This document shows positions 1-12,066 of a stretch of DNA of 43,161 nucleotides, piece after piece. This DNA is from Lachnospiraceae bacterium. GTDB taxonomy: Bacteria; Bacillota; Clostridia; Lachnospirales; Lachnospiraceae. Below the pieces are notes generated by a model. The model ran no database searches. It saw only the letters and a list, made by a program, of their open reading frames with translations, and was not told the origin of the DNA. The stretch is from the NCBI GenBank assembly GCA_024691015.1, contig JAILOD010000329.1, positions 1 through 43,161 on the forward strand, given 5' to 3'. The position numbers and the translations under genes are program-made. Position 1 is the stretch's first letter. Each line of letters begins with the position of its first letter.

Positions 1-1055
1 GATATAATACGGAAATAACAGTGGCATACGGTGAGCTGAAGAAGGATGAGGCATTGCTGAAGAAAGCCGCAGAGCTGATAGGCAGAGGAGAGCTTGTTGC
101 CATACCTACCGAAACGGTATATGGGCTTGCGGGAAATGCGCTGGACCCTACGGCAGCGGGCAAGATCTATGCAGCAAAGGGAAGACCTTCCGACAATCCT
201 CTTATTGTACATATCTGCAAATGGGAGGATATAGAGCTTATAGCGAGAGATATTCCGAAGGAAGCGGGGCTTCTGGCTGAAAAGTACTGGCCGGGGCCGC
301 TGACCATGGTTTTAAAAAAGACCGGCAGAGTTCCTAAGGAGACAACGGGCGGACTGGACACAGTAGCGGTCAGGATGCCGGTTAATGAAATTGCCCGTGA
401 GTTTATAGATGCCTGCGGAGGTTATATAGCAGCTCCCAGTGCAAACACTTCGGGAAGGCCAAGCTGTACAACGGCAGGCCATGTATATGAGGACCTTAAC
501 GGAAAGATTCCGCTTATAATAGATGGCGGACCGGTTGGTATTGGTGTGGAATCCACTATAATCGATCTTACCGGAGATAACCCCGTACTTCTAAGGCCCG
601 GGTATATTTCCCTGGAGGAATTAAGGGAAATACTGCCGGATATCAAGGCTGATCCCCATATAGACGGGGCAGAGGAAGAGGGGGATTTTAAGCCAAAGGC
701 TCCGGGTATGAAGTATAAGCACTATGCACCAAAAGGTCAGCTTACAATAGTTAAAGGTGAACCCGATAGAGTGGTTTCTTATATAAATGAACGGTGTGAA
801 GAACACGATAAGAATCGTGAGAGCTGTGCGGTTTTATGTAACAGTTCACGTGCTTCGTCGTATAAGGCTGAAATGGTATTCAGTCTCGGGTTTGATCAGG
901 AAGAGATCGCCCATAATCTTTTTGCGGCACTCAGGGAAACTGACGACAGGGAGCTGAAATACATATATTCAGAGAGTTTCGAGGGCGGAAAGCTTGGAAT
1001 GGCAATAATGAACAGGCTGACACGAGCAGCCGGTCATAAAATAACGGAGGTGTAA
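1..1055 (+). CDS. sua5: L-threonylcarbamoyladenylate synthase (Sua5/YrdC family), 5' end beyond window
   Basis: Makes threonylcarbamoyl-AMP from threonine, bicarbonate and ATP, the first step of t6A modification at position 37 of ANN-decoding tRNAs. The YrdC domain fills about residues 10-200. KGRPSDNPL and APSANTSGRPS match its nucleotide/threonine-binding loops, and IPTETVYGL is the family N-terminal signature. A C-terminal Sua5 domain follows (about 230-344), so this is the long two-domain form rather than YrdC alone. The ORF track starts at a GTG at 21, but the frame is open back to the window edge and the family normally has a few more N-terminal residues, so the true start is probably upstream. 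rpiB follows 2 bases after the stop. A Sua5/RpiB neighbourhood is common in Firmicutes. Confidence 0.96.
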   Translation, partial: YNTEITVAYGELKKDEALLKKAAELIGRGELVAIPTETVYGLAGNALDPTAAGKIYAAKGRPSDNPLIVHICKWEDIELIARDIPKEAGLLAEKYWPGPLTMVLKKTGRVPKETTGGLDTVAVRMPVNEIAREFIDACGGYIAAPSANTSGRPSCTTAGHVYEDLNGKIPLIIDGGPVGIGVESTIIDLTGDNPVLLRPGYISLEELREILPDIKADPHIDGAEEEGDFKPKAPGMKYKHYAPKGQLTIVKGEPDRVVSYINERCEEHDKNRESCAVLCNSSRASSYKAEMVFSLGFDQEEIAHNLFAALRETDDRELKYIYSESFEGGKLGMAIMNRLTRAAGHKITEV

Positions 1056-1057
1056 AA

Positions 1058-1498
1058 ATGAAGATAAGTATTGGTGCCGATCACGGCGGATTTGTTCTTA
1101 AGGAAAGCATAGTGGCCTACCTTAAGGAAAAGGGACATGAGGTAAAGGATTTCGGTACATATTCAAAGGAGTCCTGTGATTACCCTGTTTTCGGACAGAA
1201 GGCAGCCGAAGCTGTTGCAAACGGTGAGTGCGAAAAGGGCATAGTTATATGTACAACCGGTATAGGTATTTCCATCGCAGCAAATAAGGTAAAGGGAATA
1301 AGAGCAGCACTCTGCACAGATCCCTATATGGCAGAAATGACAAGATTCCACAATGATGCCAATGTTCTTGCACTCGGAGCAAATATCATAGGTGACGGTC
1401 TTGCAAAAAAGATAGTGGATGTTTTCCTGGAGACAGAGTTTTCCGGCGGAGAAAGACACCAGAGAAGAATAGATGAGATAGGAGCTATTGAGAAATAA
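1058..1498 (+). CDS. rpiB: Ribose-5-phosphate isomerase B
   Basis: Cytoplasmic interconversion of ribose 5-phosphate and ribulose 5-phosphate in the non-oxidative pentose phosphate pathway. The 146-residue length is typical of the RpiB/LacAB family. The N-terminal IGADHGGF motif (phosphate binding) and GIVICTTGIGISIAANK (active-site cysteine and anion-hole loop) are intact. HNDANVLALGANIIG is also family-typical. The ATG at 1058 lies just after the sua5 stop, with a GGAGG overlapping the end of sua5, so the two are probably co-transcribed and coupled. LacA/LacB (galactose 6-phosphate isomerase) is a related alternative, but the single gene beside sua5 favours RpiB. Confidence 0.95.
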   Translation: MKISIGADHGGFVLKESIVAYLKEKGHEVKDFGTYSKESCDYPVFGQKAAEAVANGECEKGIVICTTGIGISIAANKVKGIRAALCTDPYMAEMTRFHNDANVLALGANIIGDGLAKKIVDVFLETEFSGGERHQRRIDEIGAIEK

Positions 1499-2884
1499 GT
1501 GAGTAAGCTTGCAGTGAGAATAATTAACTGCATATTGAGTATTTTTCTGGCTACAGGATTGATCTTCGGGTCTCTTACGGTCCCGGTTCTCGCGGATACC
1601 ACCAAGGAGAAGCTTGAAGAAGCCGAGAAACAGAAAAAGGAATCTGAAGGTCAGCTTGACGCAGCTCAGGATCAGATAGAGAACCTTGAAAACTCCAAGG
1701 ATTATCTGGAGGGGAGCTTAAGTGATCTGAACAGCAAAATGACGGACATTTCAAGTGAGCTTGAGGATCTGGAATCCAGAAGGCTAGCTGCGCTTGATGC
1801 AAAGAAAAAGGCCGAGGAGGAGCTTCAGAATGCCTCAAAGGACTGTGCCGATCAGTATGCTGCGCTTAAGGCCCGTATCAGGATCATGTACGAGCGCGGT
1901 AATGACAATATCTTCGACGCTTTTTTAGAGTCGGGCAGCTTCAGTGCCTTTTTAAATCGTACGGAATATATAGAAAGAGTTCACGATTACGATACCCAGC
2001 TTCTTGAAAAGTATAAAAACCTTGAGGCAGATGTTCAGAAAAAGAATGAGGTTCTTCAGTCAAAGATAGAAGAGCTGGATCAGATCCAGAAAGAGACCGA
2101 GTCCAAGCAGGACGAGATCCAGGAAGCCATAGATGATACTAAATCATCCATTACATCCTATGCGGGTGCTATTGATGATGCGGAAGTGGCGGCTTTGGCC
2201 ATAGAACAGAAGATCATCGCGCAGAACAGTACGATAGCGGCTCTTAAGAATAAGCTGAAAGAGGAAGAGGAGCTGGCTCGTAAATCTCAGGAAATGGCCA
2301 AGAGAAGCCTTTCGGAGGTTTCCTTTGCCGGAGGCGATAAGGAGCTTCTCGGTGCTCTTATCCAGTGCGAAGCAGGCGGAGAACCCTGGGCCGGAAAGAT
2401 CGCGGTTGGAGCAGTTGTCATGAACCGTGTAATGAGCGGAGCTTTCCCCAATACCATTTCAGGAGTTATATATCAGTCGGGACAGTTTGAGCCTGTAAGC
2501 TCTGGTCGTCTTGCCATCAGGCTTTCGCTCGGAGCAAATGAGGAATGCTTAAAGGCTGCGGAAGAGGCCATGAACGGTACCAATAATATCGGTGAATGTC
2601 TGTTCTTCAGAACCATCGTTCCGGGTATTCAGGGAACCATTATCGGTCATCACGTATTCTACCTCTACTGGACAGGAAAGTATTCGGGATACGGTACGGC
2701 GGATGAAACCCTTGAAACTGCCAAGGCTCCGGAGGAAAGTGAAGATTCCGGTGAAGAAGAGAGTTCCGAAGAGGATACCTCATCGGATGAAGATGAGGAA
2801 GAAGAAGATTCTTCCGAAGAGGAAGAAGAGGAGGAATCCTCCGAAGACGAAGAGGAATCTTCTGAAGACGAAGAGGAAGAATAA
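1499..2884 (+). CDS. Secreted coiled-coil protein with SleB-type cell wall hydrolase domain and acidic tail
   Basis: Likely exported peptidoglycan hydrolase. Residues 1-32 form a signal peptide (short basic start, hydrophobic core, VLA before the mature DTTKEK). Residues about 34-265 are a long Glu/Lys/Gln-rich coiled coil like the N-terminal regulatory domains of CwlO/PcsB-type hydrolases. Residues about 283-395 are a SleB/hydrolase_2 domain: the ALIQCEAGGEP stretch holds the catalytic-type Glu, followed by AVGAVVMNRV and FEPVSSG. The last 55 residues are almost only Glu, Asp and Ser. The start is a GTG directly abutting the rpiB stop with only a weak ribosome binding site, suggesting translational coupling. 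It is not necessarily a spore gene, since SleB domains also occur in vegetative wall enzymes. Confidence 0.88.
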   Translation: MSKLAVRIINCILSIFLATGLIFGSLTVPVLADTTKEKLEEAEKQKKESEGQLDAAQDQIENLENSKDYLEGSLSDLNSKMTDISSELEDLESRRLAALDAKKKAEEELQNASKDCADQYAALKARIRIMYERGNDNIFDAFLESGSFSAFLNRTEYIERVHDYDTQLLEKYKNLEADVQKKNEVLQSKIEELDQIQKETESKQDEIQEAIDDTKSSITSYAGAIDDAEVAALAIEQKIIAQNSTIAALKNKLKEEEELARKSQEMAKRSLSEVSFAGGDKELLGALIQCEAGGEPWAGKIAVGAVVMNRVMSGAFPNTISGVIYQSGQFEPVSSGRLAIRLSLGANEECLKAAEEAMNGTNNIGECLFFRTIVPGIQGTIIGHHVFYLYWTGKYSGYGTADETLETAKAPEESEDSGEEESSEEDTSSDEDEEEEDSSEEEEEEESSEDEEESSEDEEEE

Positions 2885-2906
2885 GAATATCTTTAATATA
2901 ATATTT

Positions 2907-2939
2907 AAAGGGCTGTCAGCTGACAGCCCTTTTTTATTT
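2907..2939 (+). terminator. Palindromic rho-independent terminator after the SleB-domain gene
   Basis: A perfect inverted repeat of two 13-base arms (AAAGGGCTGTCAG / CTGACAGCCCTTT) is followed by a T-run on the + strand. It sits between the ends of two convergent units, so it may also stop leftward transcription of the ATPase operon, although the T-tract on that side is weaker. Confidence 0.9.
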
Positions 2940-2940
2940 C

Positions 2941-3414
2941 TCATATTCGATCTGTGATCTCTTTGGTGAGTGTGGAAAAGTCTCCGGAATAAATGATGTT
3001 AAGCAGTTCATTTACCGTAGATAAGGCCTTTGCCACATCCTCTTTATCTAAGAGCCCTTTTATAAGAGCCTCACCAAGTTCGTCCAGATCGAGTACTTTA
3101 ATTGTTTTGTCGGGATAAACGACAACATCTGCCAGCAGGTCCCTGAAGGTGTAATCATTGTTTTCTATCGTGAGATCCACGATATCGCAATACCAGTAAA
3201 CCGGTTTGCCATCAGGTCCCATAAAAAGACTGACCTTATAATTCTTTTTCAGGAAGAAGCAGGAAAACCCGTGCTTTATATCCTTTCTCGGATGAATGGG
3301 ATCCCATTCGGTAACAATGATTTCATCATCAGAATGAATGATCTTGTCACTGTTTAAAGGGAGACACTCATCCGGGATCAATCTTTTTCTGTAGAGATGT
3401 ATGTCTTTATCCAT
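2941..3414 (-). CDS. DUF402 domain protein
   Basis: A protein of about 157 residues of the DUF402 family, whose characterised relatives include nucleoside phosphatases and FAU-1-like RNA-associated proteins; its role here is unknown. The core motif GPDGKPVYWYCDIVD followed by YTFRDLLADVVVYPD and LDLDELGEAL is the family signature, with acidic residues that bind metal in solved members. The ORF track begins upstream at 3447, but I prefer the ATG at 3414 because AAGGAG sits 7 bases before it. That start overlaps the end of the ATPase subunit D gene by 8 bases, so this gene is probably the last cistron of the ATPase operon. Confidence 0.82.
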   Translation of the reverse strand: MDKDIHLYRKRLIPDECLPLNSDKIIHSDDEIIVTEWDPIHPRKDIKHGFSCFFLKKNYKVSLFMGPDGKPVYWYCDIVDLTIENNDYTFRDLLADVVVYPDKTIKVLDLDELGEALIKGLLDKEDVAKALSTVNELLNIIYSGDFSTLTKEITDRI

Positions 3415-4054
3415 TGGCACGCTCCTTATAGTGGTGTGCCTCCTCAAGCATCATGTCCTTAACCTTCATAAGTCTGGTCTGTGAGCTTCTTTCGTTCTCA
3501 TCCAGCTTCATAGAGATGTATTTAATATTAGCCTCTGTCTGAGGGATCAGGACATGCTCAAGGGCATTAACACGACGACGTGTTTTTTCAATCTCTTTTG
3601 ACATCAGTCTGCAGGCTTCCTCGATCTCTGAGAGTTTGATCATGTCATCAACGAGATCCGAGAGAGATTCCACAGCTTCATCCAGTTCACCGGATGTGAA
3701 AGCAAAACCGTAGGAATAGCCGTGTGCGGCGGTTTTATAATCGAATTTCGGGATATCAACACTCATGATGTTTGCGTAATCCGCTTCGACCGTGATTTCC
3801 TCGCCGGAGGCCATCAGGGCTGCTTTAACTTCCTGTTCGGACATTGTAGACCTGGCGAACATGAACTTCTGGTTTGAGGAATTCAATGCTGCCTCTACCC
3901 GCTTTCTGATCTTCATGTTTTCGCGGACCATAGAGAGGAATTCTCTCATAAGGCCGTCTCTTTTATCCTTCAGGAGCTTGTGTCCGCGCCTTGCCGTTAC
4001 CAGCTTTTTCTTAAAACGCGTGAGCTCCATTCTGGTAGGATTAATGGTAGCCAT
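3407..4054 (-). CDS. ntpD: V-type ATP synthase subunit D
   Basis: Central rotor shaft of the V1 sector, linking the A3B3 catalytic head to the membrane ring with subunit F. The 215-residue length is usual. The N-terminal PTRMELTRFKKKLVTARRGHKLLKDKRD is the conserved signature of the long antiparallel coiled coil, and the C-terminal helix ends in an Arg/Lys-rich segment (TRRRVNALEHVLIPQ). The gene starts 14 bases after the stop of subunit B with GGAGGA just upstream. It is followed by, and overlaps, the DUF402 gene. Confidence 0.97.
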   Translation of the reverse strand: MATINPTRMELTRFKKKLVTARRGHKLLKDKRDGLMREFLSMVRENMKIRKRVEAALNSSNQKFMFARSTMSEQEVKAALMASGEEITVEADYANIMSVDIPKFDYKTAAHGYSYGFAFTSGELDEAVESLSDLVDDMIKLSEIEEACRLMSKEIEKTRRRVNALEHVLIPQTEANIKYISMKLDENERSSQTRLMKVKDMMLEEAHHYKERANG

Positions 4055-4068
4055 AAGGATCTTCCTCC

Positions 4069-5448
4069 TTAGTTTTCAGGTTTTGCGTAATACTTATCGA
4101 GATATTCGTCCTTAATTCTCTTAAGCTCTGTTCTGGGAAGGATACGTAAGAGCTCCCAGCCAAGGTCCAGAGTTTCTTCGATAGAACGGTTTGCCTGATA
4201 ACCCTGTGAAACATAACGCTTCTCGAATTCATCCGAGAATTTAACATAGAGCTTGTCCATATCACTAAGAGCGGCTTCACCAAGGATCATCATAAGTTCT
4301 CTTGCATCTTTACCACGGGCATAAGCTGCGAACAGCTGGTTCATTGTGTTTGCGTGGTCTGCTCTGGTCTTTCCGTCACCGATACCCTTATCCTTCAGAC
4401 GTGAAAGTGAAGGAAGAACATCGATGGGAGGTTTAACACCCTTACGATACAGGTCACGGGAAAGAATGATCTGTCCCTCTGTGATATATCCTGTAAGGTC
4501 GGGGATGGGATGAGTCTTATCATCTTCAGGCATGGAGAGGATGGGGATCATTGTGATGGAACCCTTTCTTCCTGTCTGTCTTCCGGCTCTTTCATACATA
4601 CAAGCGAGGTCTGTGTACATGTATCCGGGATATCCACGACGTCCGGGAACTTCCTTACGTGCTGCGGATACTTCACGAAGAGCATCTGCATAGTTTGTGA
4701 TATCCGTCAGAACTACAAGTACGTGCATTCCCTTTTCGAAAGCAAGATATTCGGCTGTTGTAAGAGCCATCTTAGGTGTAGCTATTCTCTCGATAGCGGG
4801 GTCGTTAGCTAAGTTAACGAAGGTAACCGTTCTGTCGATAGCGCCCGACTCACGGAAGCTCTCGATGAAGAAGTTTGATTCTTCGAAGGTGATACCCATT
4901 GCAGCGAATACAACGGCGAAGTTTTCGTCTGTACCTCTAACTCTTGCCTGACGAACGATCTGAGCTGCAAGCTGTGCGTGAGGAAGACCTGAAGCTGAGA
5001 AAATGGGAAGCTTCTGTCCACGAACCAGTGTGTTCAGACCATCGATGGCCGATACACCTGTCTGGATGAATTCCTCGGGATATGCACGGGATGCGGGGTT
5101 CATAGGCAGACCGTTGATATCTCTTCTTTCCTCGGGGATGATCTCGGGACCGCCGTCTATGGGACGTGCAAGTCCGTCAAAGACTCTTGATAACATATCT
5201 TCTGATACACCGAGTCTCATTGAGTGTCCGAGGAAGTGTACCTTTGATGTTGAAAGGTTAATACCTGTTGAAGGCTCGAAGAGCTGAACAAGTGCGTTAC
5301 CGTCATCGATCTCAAGGACCTGGCAACGACGGAGTTCTCCGTTTTCAAGCTCTATCTCACCGAGTTCGTTGTATGTAACATTTTCTACGCCGCGAACCAG
5401 CATCAGAGGACCGGCAACTTCTTGTATGGTTCTATATTCCTTCGGCAT
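4069..5448 (-). CDS. ntpB: V-type ATP synthase subunit B (regulatory, non-catalytic)
   Basis: Non-catalytic nucleotide-site subunit of the A3B3 hexamer, 459 residues as expected. It lacks a Walker A lysine: the loop reads [18 protein letters not shown], as in other V/A-type B subunits, whereas subunit A carries the true P-loop. Other signatures are [22 protein letters not shown] and the arginine-containing LPSLSRL that completes the catalytic interface. The ATG at 5448 is immediately adjacent to the stop codon of subunit A, implying translational coupling and the 1:1 stoichiometry needed for the head. Confidence 0.98.
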   Translation of the reverse strand: MPKEYRTIQEVAGPLMLVRGVENVTYNELGEIELENGELRRCQVLEIDDGNALVQLFEPSTGINLSTSKVHFLGHSMRLGVSEDMLSRVFDGLARPIDGGPEIIPEERRDINGLPMNPASRAYPEEFIQTGVSAIDGLNTLVRGQKLPIFSASGLPHAQLAAQIVRQARVRGTDENFAVVFAAMGITFEESNFFIESFRESGAIDRTVTFVNLANDPAIERIATPKMALTTAEYLAFEKGMHVLVVLTDITNYADALREVSAARKEVPGRRGYPGYMYTDLACMYERAGRQTGRKGSITMIPILSMPEDDKTHPIPDLTGYITEGQIILSRDLYRKGVKPPIDVLPSLSRLKDKGIGDGKTRADHANTMNQLFAAYARGKDARELMMILGEAALSDMDKLYVKFSDEFEKRYVSQGYQANRSIEETLDLGWELLRILPRTELKRIKDEYLDKYYAKPEN

Positions 5449-7221
5449 TTAGATGTCCTCCTTATTTGAAATTTTGCTGAGCTCGTTTGACAATTCGTCG
5501 ATGACTTCCTTATATCTGGCAGCGACATCCTTTTCTTCCGTATATTTGAAACGGCCGATCGCTTCACGGACATCCATTTTGAATATGTCATCAACATCAA
5601 CACCCTTATCAAGTGCTTCGAGTGCCTGATTGTAGAAAGCAAGAACCAGCTGCATCATCTTGTGCTGCTTGTCCAGAGAGGTGTAGGTATCTACATCGTG
5701 GAAAGCATCCTGGTGAAGGAAGTCCTCACGGATGGAGCGGGCTGCTTCCATTTTAAGCTTATCGGGATCTGAAAGAGCATCCATACCGACAAGCTGAACC
5801 ATTTCGTTCAATTTGCTCTCGTCTTCCAGAAGGTTCATGATCTCCTGTCTGAGCTTGATCCAGTCGGAAGCGACATCGGAATTGAACCACTTTGAAAGAG
5901 AATCCATATAAAGTGAATAACTGGTAAGCCAGTTGATAGCCGGGAAGTGTCTCTGATAAGCCAGAGATGAATCCAGACTCCAGAATACCTTTACGATACG
6001 AAGCGTAGCCTGTGTAACGGGCTCTGAAATATCACCGCCGGCAGGAGAAACGGCTCCGATAACCGAAAGGGAACCTTCTCTGTCTTCACTGCCGAGTGTC
6101 TTTACGATACCGGCTCTTTCATAGAACTGTGCAAGACGGCTACCAAGATAAGCGGGATAACCTTCTTCACCGGGCATTTCCTCAAGACGTCCGGACATTT
6201 CACGGAGAGCCTCGGCCCAACGTGATGTTGAGTCTGCCATCAGAGCTACCGAATAACCCATATCACGGAAGTATTCAGCGATCGTGATACCTGTGTAGAT
6301 AGAAGCCTCACGGGCTGCAACGGGCATATCCGATGTGTTTGCTATAAGAACCGTTCTTTCCATAAGAGAGTGACCTGTACGGGGATCCTTCAGCTCGGGG
6401 AACTCGTTAAGAACGTCGGTCATCTCGTTTCCACGCTCACCGCAACCGATGTAAACAACGATGTCGGCATCTGCCCATTTTGCAAGCTGATGCTGAACGA
6501 CCGTCTTACCTGAACCGAAGGGCCCGGGAACGGCTGCAACACCACCCTTTGCGATGGGGAAGAGTGTGTCTATAACTCTCTGGCCTGTGATAAGAGGCCT
6601 TTCGGGAGAGAGCTTTGATTTGTAGGGACGACCTGTACGAACGGGCCACTTCTGCATAAGAGTGAGCTCCTCTTCGGAACCGTCCTCAGTTTTGATAACG
6701 GCGATAACGTCGGTAACCTTGAAATCGCCTTCTTTAATTGATTTTAATTCGCCGGCCTTTTTGGGGGGAACAAGGATCTTCTGCTTAACAACAGCTGTTT
6801 CCTGAACCTCGCCGAGAACATCTCCGGCCTGTAATTTGTCGCCTGCCTTTGCCGTAGGAACAAAGTGCCAGGTTTTATCTCTGTCAAGTGAGGGAACGTC
6901 AACACCTCTCTGAAGGTTATTGCTGTTTGAAACCTCCATGATCTTTTCAAGAGGACGCTGGATTCCGTCGTAGATACTTCCGATAAGTCCGGGGCCCAGC
7001 TCAACGCTCATGGGCATACCTGTTGATTCTACAGGCTCTCCGGGACCAAGTCCTGAAGTCTCCTCGTAAACCTGAACAGAGGCTTCATCACCATGAATTT
7101 CGATTATTTCACCGATAAGACGCTCTTTACTAACCCTGCACACGTCAAACATGTTGGCATCTTTCATACCGCGGGCAATAACCAGAGGTCCGGCTACTTT
7201 TTTGATAGTACCTGTGCTCAA
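5449..7221 (-). CDS. ntpA: V-type ATP synthase subunit A (catalytic)
   Basis: Catalytic subunit of the rotary ATPase head. [17 protein letters not shown] (about residue 233) is the Walker A P-loop and [10 protein letters not shown] carries the catalytic glutamate. The roughly 90-residue non-homologous insertion characteristic of V/A-type A subunits is present (about 115-205). The 590-residue length matches the family. The start codon is a TTG at 7221, preceded by AAGGAAGG at 8-base spacing; [14 protein letters not shown] aligns with the family N-terminus, so the unusual start is credible. Its stop is contiguous with the ATG of subunit B. Confidence 0.98.
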   Translation of the reverse strand: MSTGTIKKVAGPLVIARGMKDANMFDVCRVSKERLIGEIIEIHGDEASVQVYEETSGLGPGEPVESTGMPMSVELGPGLIGSIYDGIQRPLEKIMEVSNSNNLQRGVDVPSLDRDKTWHFVPTAKAGDKLQAGDVLGEVQETAVVKQKILVPPKKAGELKSIKEGDFKVTDVIAVIKTEDGSEEELTLMQKWPVRTGRPYKSKLSPERPLITGQRVIDTLFPIAKGGVAAVPGPFGSGKTVVQHQLAKWADADIVVYIGCGERGNEMTDVLNEFPELKDPRTGHSLMERTVLIANTSDMPVAAREASIYTGITIAEYFRDMGYSVALMADSTSRWAEALREMSGRLEEMPGEEGYPAYLGSRLAQFYERAGIVKTLGSEDREGSLSVIGAVSPAGGDISEPVTQATLRIVKVFWSLDSSLAYQRHFPAINWLTSYSLYMDSLSKWFNSDVASDWIKLRQEIMNLLEDESKLNEMVQLVGMDALSDPDKLKMEAARSIREDFLHQDAFHDVDTYTSLDKQHKMMQLVLAFYNQALEALDKGVDVDDIFKMDVREAIGRFKYTEEKDVAARYKEVIDELSNELSKISNKEDI

Positions 7222-7257
7222 TTTGATTTCCTTCCTTTCACTTTAGAAACGTAAGGA

Positions 7258-7575
7258 TCATTCCTTGTTTCCGAATATGATATCTGAACCGACCGCTACT
7301 TCAACGGCCTTCTTAACATTTGCAACTCCGATGCCGGTGTTGTTCTTTACGCCGGGGATGGGAGTGATAACGGGAAGAGGAGTAAGCTTTTTATCAATCT
7401 CCTCTGTTAAAGCCTCATAACAGCTTTCGGTAACGTAGATGATCGCATAATCGGACCAGATTTCCTTAACCTTATGCAATGCATCGGACTCGGTACGGGC
7501 GGGATAGGTATCAAAACCGACTGAGGCGAAACCGTATATGCTGTCAGAGTCACCGACTACTGCGATCTTATACAT
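7258..7575 (-). CDS. ntpF: V-type ATP synthase subunit F
   Basis: Small central-shaft subunit of 105 residues with a Rossmann-like CheY-type fold that binds subunit D. MYKIAVVGDSDSIYGFASVGFDTYPA matches the conserved N-terminus, YAIIYVTESCYEAL the second strand and helix, and PLPVITPIPG the conserved proline-rich loop. The start overlaps the last 8 bases of the subunit C gene, so the two are probably coupled. About 36 bases separate it from subunit A. Confidence 0.95.
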   Translation of the reverse strand: MYKIAVVGDSDSIYGFASVGFDTYPARTESDALHKVKEIWSDYAIIYVTESCYEALTEEIDKKLTPLPVITPIPGVKNNTGIGVANVKKAVEVAVGSDIIFGNKE

Positions 7576-8530
7576 ACATTGCCCTTACCCTTTCCCGGAT
7601 GGATTCATCGCCGAGGTTGTTTTCTATACCGGAGATGACTATCCGAACTGTTTTTATTTCATTCTGTCTGGCCAGGATATATGCCGCTACCGGGCCTAAA
7701 GTCGACGGATTGTGAATCTGAGGCTTAATGTAGTCGATAAGCAGGTTGTCACACCAGCGTTCAAATGCTGAGATCGACTTCTTGAGTTCAGGAACTCCGT
7801 CTGCGTATTTCGTGCGCATAAGATATTCGCATACTGCGTCTTTTCCGGCAAGAGCTGCACTTACAAGCTCATCCTTGTCGAGAGTATCGCAGGGGGCGAT
7901 GGCAAGCTCGAAATATTCACGGCTGGCCTTTGTGTCGGCTCCGCGCACGGCGATCTTTATATCTGAGGATGCAATGGTAACTTCACTGTAAAGTGAAAGC
8001 ACGGGAGTCTGGGAACGCTTTCCCGCAGCCCTGATGGCATCCAGTGTAGCACGGTCTATAATAGTATCACTCATATGACCATCATGTGTTCTGAAGATCT
8101 CTTCCAGGGCATCTGCCGCAGACTGCTGCATAGATTCGGGCAGACGGGAGAAATCCTTTTCACTGACTGCTTTTATGACTGTGGCCGGATCCGTGATCGC
8201 CCTGTCAAGAACGGGAGTATCCTCGGGCTTAAGCCCCATATATGAGCTTTTTATCGCAGCCTTGAGATTGTGGCAGTCGTTTTTCAGTAAAAATACATCG
8301 AACACCGAAAGATCATCCACCAGTTCACTTACGAAATCCCAGATAGAATTTTCCTGATTGTTCAGGATGGAATCCGGGTCGTCTCCGTCCCAGCCCTGAG
8401 TATTAAGTGTATCAAGGGCCGCTTTAACGGATTCAGAGTGAATGAGACGATCTATAAACTGGTCTGAAAGCAAGCTTAATTCATGATGACGGACACGTGC
8501 GACAGCGTAGATAAATTGTTTGTCTTCCAC
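7568..8530 (-). CDS. ntpC: V-type ATP synthase subunit C
   Basis: Socket-like connector (eukaryotic d homologue) that joins the central shaft to the membrane K ring. The 320-residue, largely alpha-helical sequence fits the family; YAVARVRHHELSLLSDQFIDRLI at the N-terminus and PVAAYILARQNEIKTVRIVISG near the C-terminus are characteristic. The start is a GTG at 8530, with GGAGGGA 6 bases upstream deciding the choice. The end overlaps subunit F by 8 bases. Confidence 0.95.
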   Translation of the reverse strand: MEDKQFIYAVARVRHHELSLLSDQFIDRLIHSESVKAALDTLNTQGWDGDDPDSILNNQENSIWDFVSELVDDLSVFDVFLLKNDCHNLKAAIKSSYMGLKPEDTPVLDRAITDPATVIKAVSEKDFSRLPESMQQSAADALEEIFRTHDGHMSDTIIDRATLDAIRAAGKRSQTPVLSLYSEVTIASSDIKIAVRGADTKASREYFELAIAPCDTLDKDELVSAALAGKDAVCEYLMRTKYADGVPELKKSISAFERWCDNLLIDYIKPQIHNPSTLGPVAAYILARQNEIKTVRIVISGIENNLGDESIRERVRAMYV

Positions 8531-8544
8531 TTATGTCCCTCCTT

Positions 8545-9114
8545 TTAGAATATTGCTTTCTGAATTTCTTCCTGAAGCTCTTCGCGCTTGTCACGGAGAA
8601 GGGCCTCAAAGGTGCAGTTTTCTTCAATATCTCCGTATTTGAGGATGAAACCTCCGGAGATTTCAGGCTTCTCGTTTGCAAGTGTAAGCGGGGCAAGATT
8701 TGCTTTAAAAGCTGTAGGCATTCTTGAATTATCTTTTGCCGAGAATGCGATCTCTCCCTTTTCACCCTTACGGGAATATTTATCAAGCATCTTCTGTATA
8801 AGCTTAAAATATTCGTCATCCGAAAGAGATGTAAGAGACGCTACTGCATCGGAGAAAACCTGATTTATCAAGTTTCCTTTTTCGGAAAGGATCTGCTGTT
8901 TCTGGTAAAGAGCTGCCTGTGAATCTGCTCTGGATACGATTGAAGCTGCTTCTTTTTCAGCATCGGCGATGATCTTCTTTTCGTCGGACGCTGCAGTCTT
9001 TTCAGCTTCGGCGAGTATCCTGTCGGCTTCTTCACGAGCTTTTTTCAAAACGGCTTCGTTTTCCGCTTTGGACTCTTCGTTGATCCTTTCTATGATCTTA
9101 TCTAATCCTGTCAT
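8545..9114 (-). CDS. ntpE: V-type ATP synthase subunit E (peripheral stalk)
   Basis: Peripheral stator subunit of 189 residues that pairs with subunit G/H to hold the head against rotation. The N-terminal half is an Ala/Glu/Lys-rich coiled coil (residues about 10-75). The C-terminal globular part contains the conserved GGFILKYGDIEENCTFEALL segment that contacts subunits A and B. It lies between K and C in the operon, 14 bases upstream of C. Coiled-coil E subunits diverge quickly, but the position and C-terminal motif make the assignment firm. Confidence 0.94.
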   Translation of the reverse strand: MTGLDKIIERINEESKAENEAVLKKAREEADRILAEAEKTAASDEKKIIADAEKEAASIVSRADSQAALYQKQQILSEKGNLINQVFSDAVASLTSLSDDEYFKLIQKMLDKYSRKGEKGEIAFSAKDNSRMPTAFKANLAPLTLANEKPEISGGFILKYGDIEENCTFEALLRDKREELQEEIQKAIF

Positions 9115-9140
9115 TTATTATGACCTCCGAATGGCTTATT

Positions 9141-11670
<2,530 letters not shown>

Positions 11671-11681
11671 TGATCAACCTC

Positions 11682-12014
11682 CTAAACTATTCCTTCGGTA
11701 ACTATACGAAGCGCGTCAGCCTTTCTGGAATTGAATTTTTCTTTGATAGCCGAAATTTCGTTGCCTGAGTCGCCCTTTTTGGAAGCTATGATGCTTTCCG
11801 CTTCAGAATTTGCCTTTTCAAGGATTTCTTTAGCCTTTTCTCTGGCCGCCTTCTGCCTTGATTCCAAAAGAGATTGGGCATCGTTTTTTGCCTTGTTGAC
11901 GATCTCATTTGCTTCGACTTTTGAACGTTTTGCCGATTCCTCGGACTTCAGTTCGGCATCACGGATTGCATCCAGTGTTTTTCCGGAGCCTACAGTTTCG
12001 CTCAATAAAATCAC
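11682..12014 (-). CDS. V-type ATP synthase subunit G/H (peripheral stalk)
   Basis: A short coiled-coil protein of about 107-110 residues, nearly all Ala, Glu, Lys and Ser in heptads with a conserved DAIRDAELKSEESAKRSKVEA opening. It is the expected EG-type stator partner of subunit E and the first gene of the ATPase operon. The start is uncertain: the ORF track uses a GTG at 12014, but the AAAGGA then lies almost on top of the codon. A TTG at 12005 (reading LSETVGSGK) is about 11 bases from it and equally plausible. Sequence identity in this family is low; the call rests mostly on size, heptads and position. Confidence 0.85.
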   Translation of the reverse strand: MILLSETVGSGKTLDAIRDAELKSEESAKRSKVEANEIVNKAKNDAQSLLESRQKAAREKAKEILEKANSEAESIIASKKGDSGNEISAIKEKFNSRKADALRIVTEGIV

Positions 12015-12037
12015 CGTCCTTTACTGTTATATTTTTG

Positions 12038-12066
12038 ATGATAATGAAATTGGAAAAATTAGGCAA
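12038..12066 (-). promoter_or_regulatory. Likely promoter of the V-type ATPase operon
   Basis: On the minus strand TTGCCT (12061-12066) and TATCAT (12038-12043) are separated by 17 bases. Transcription would start near 12031, giving a very short leader to the first ATPase gene. This is a motif match only; the -10 box has one mismatch and the -35 box two. Confidence 0.45.

Noticed and set aside
2592-2957. Lys/Arg-rich 121-residue ORF overlapping the acidic tail
   Set aside because: It is the +1 frame of the Glu/Asp-coding repeats and runs through the terminator.
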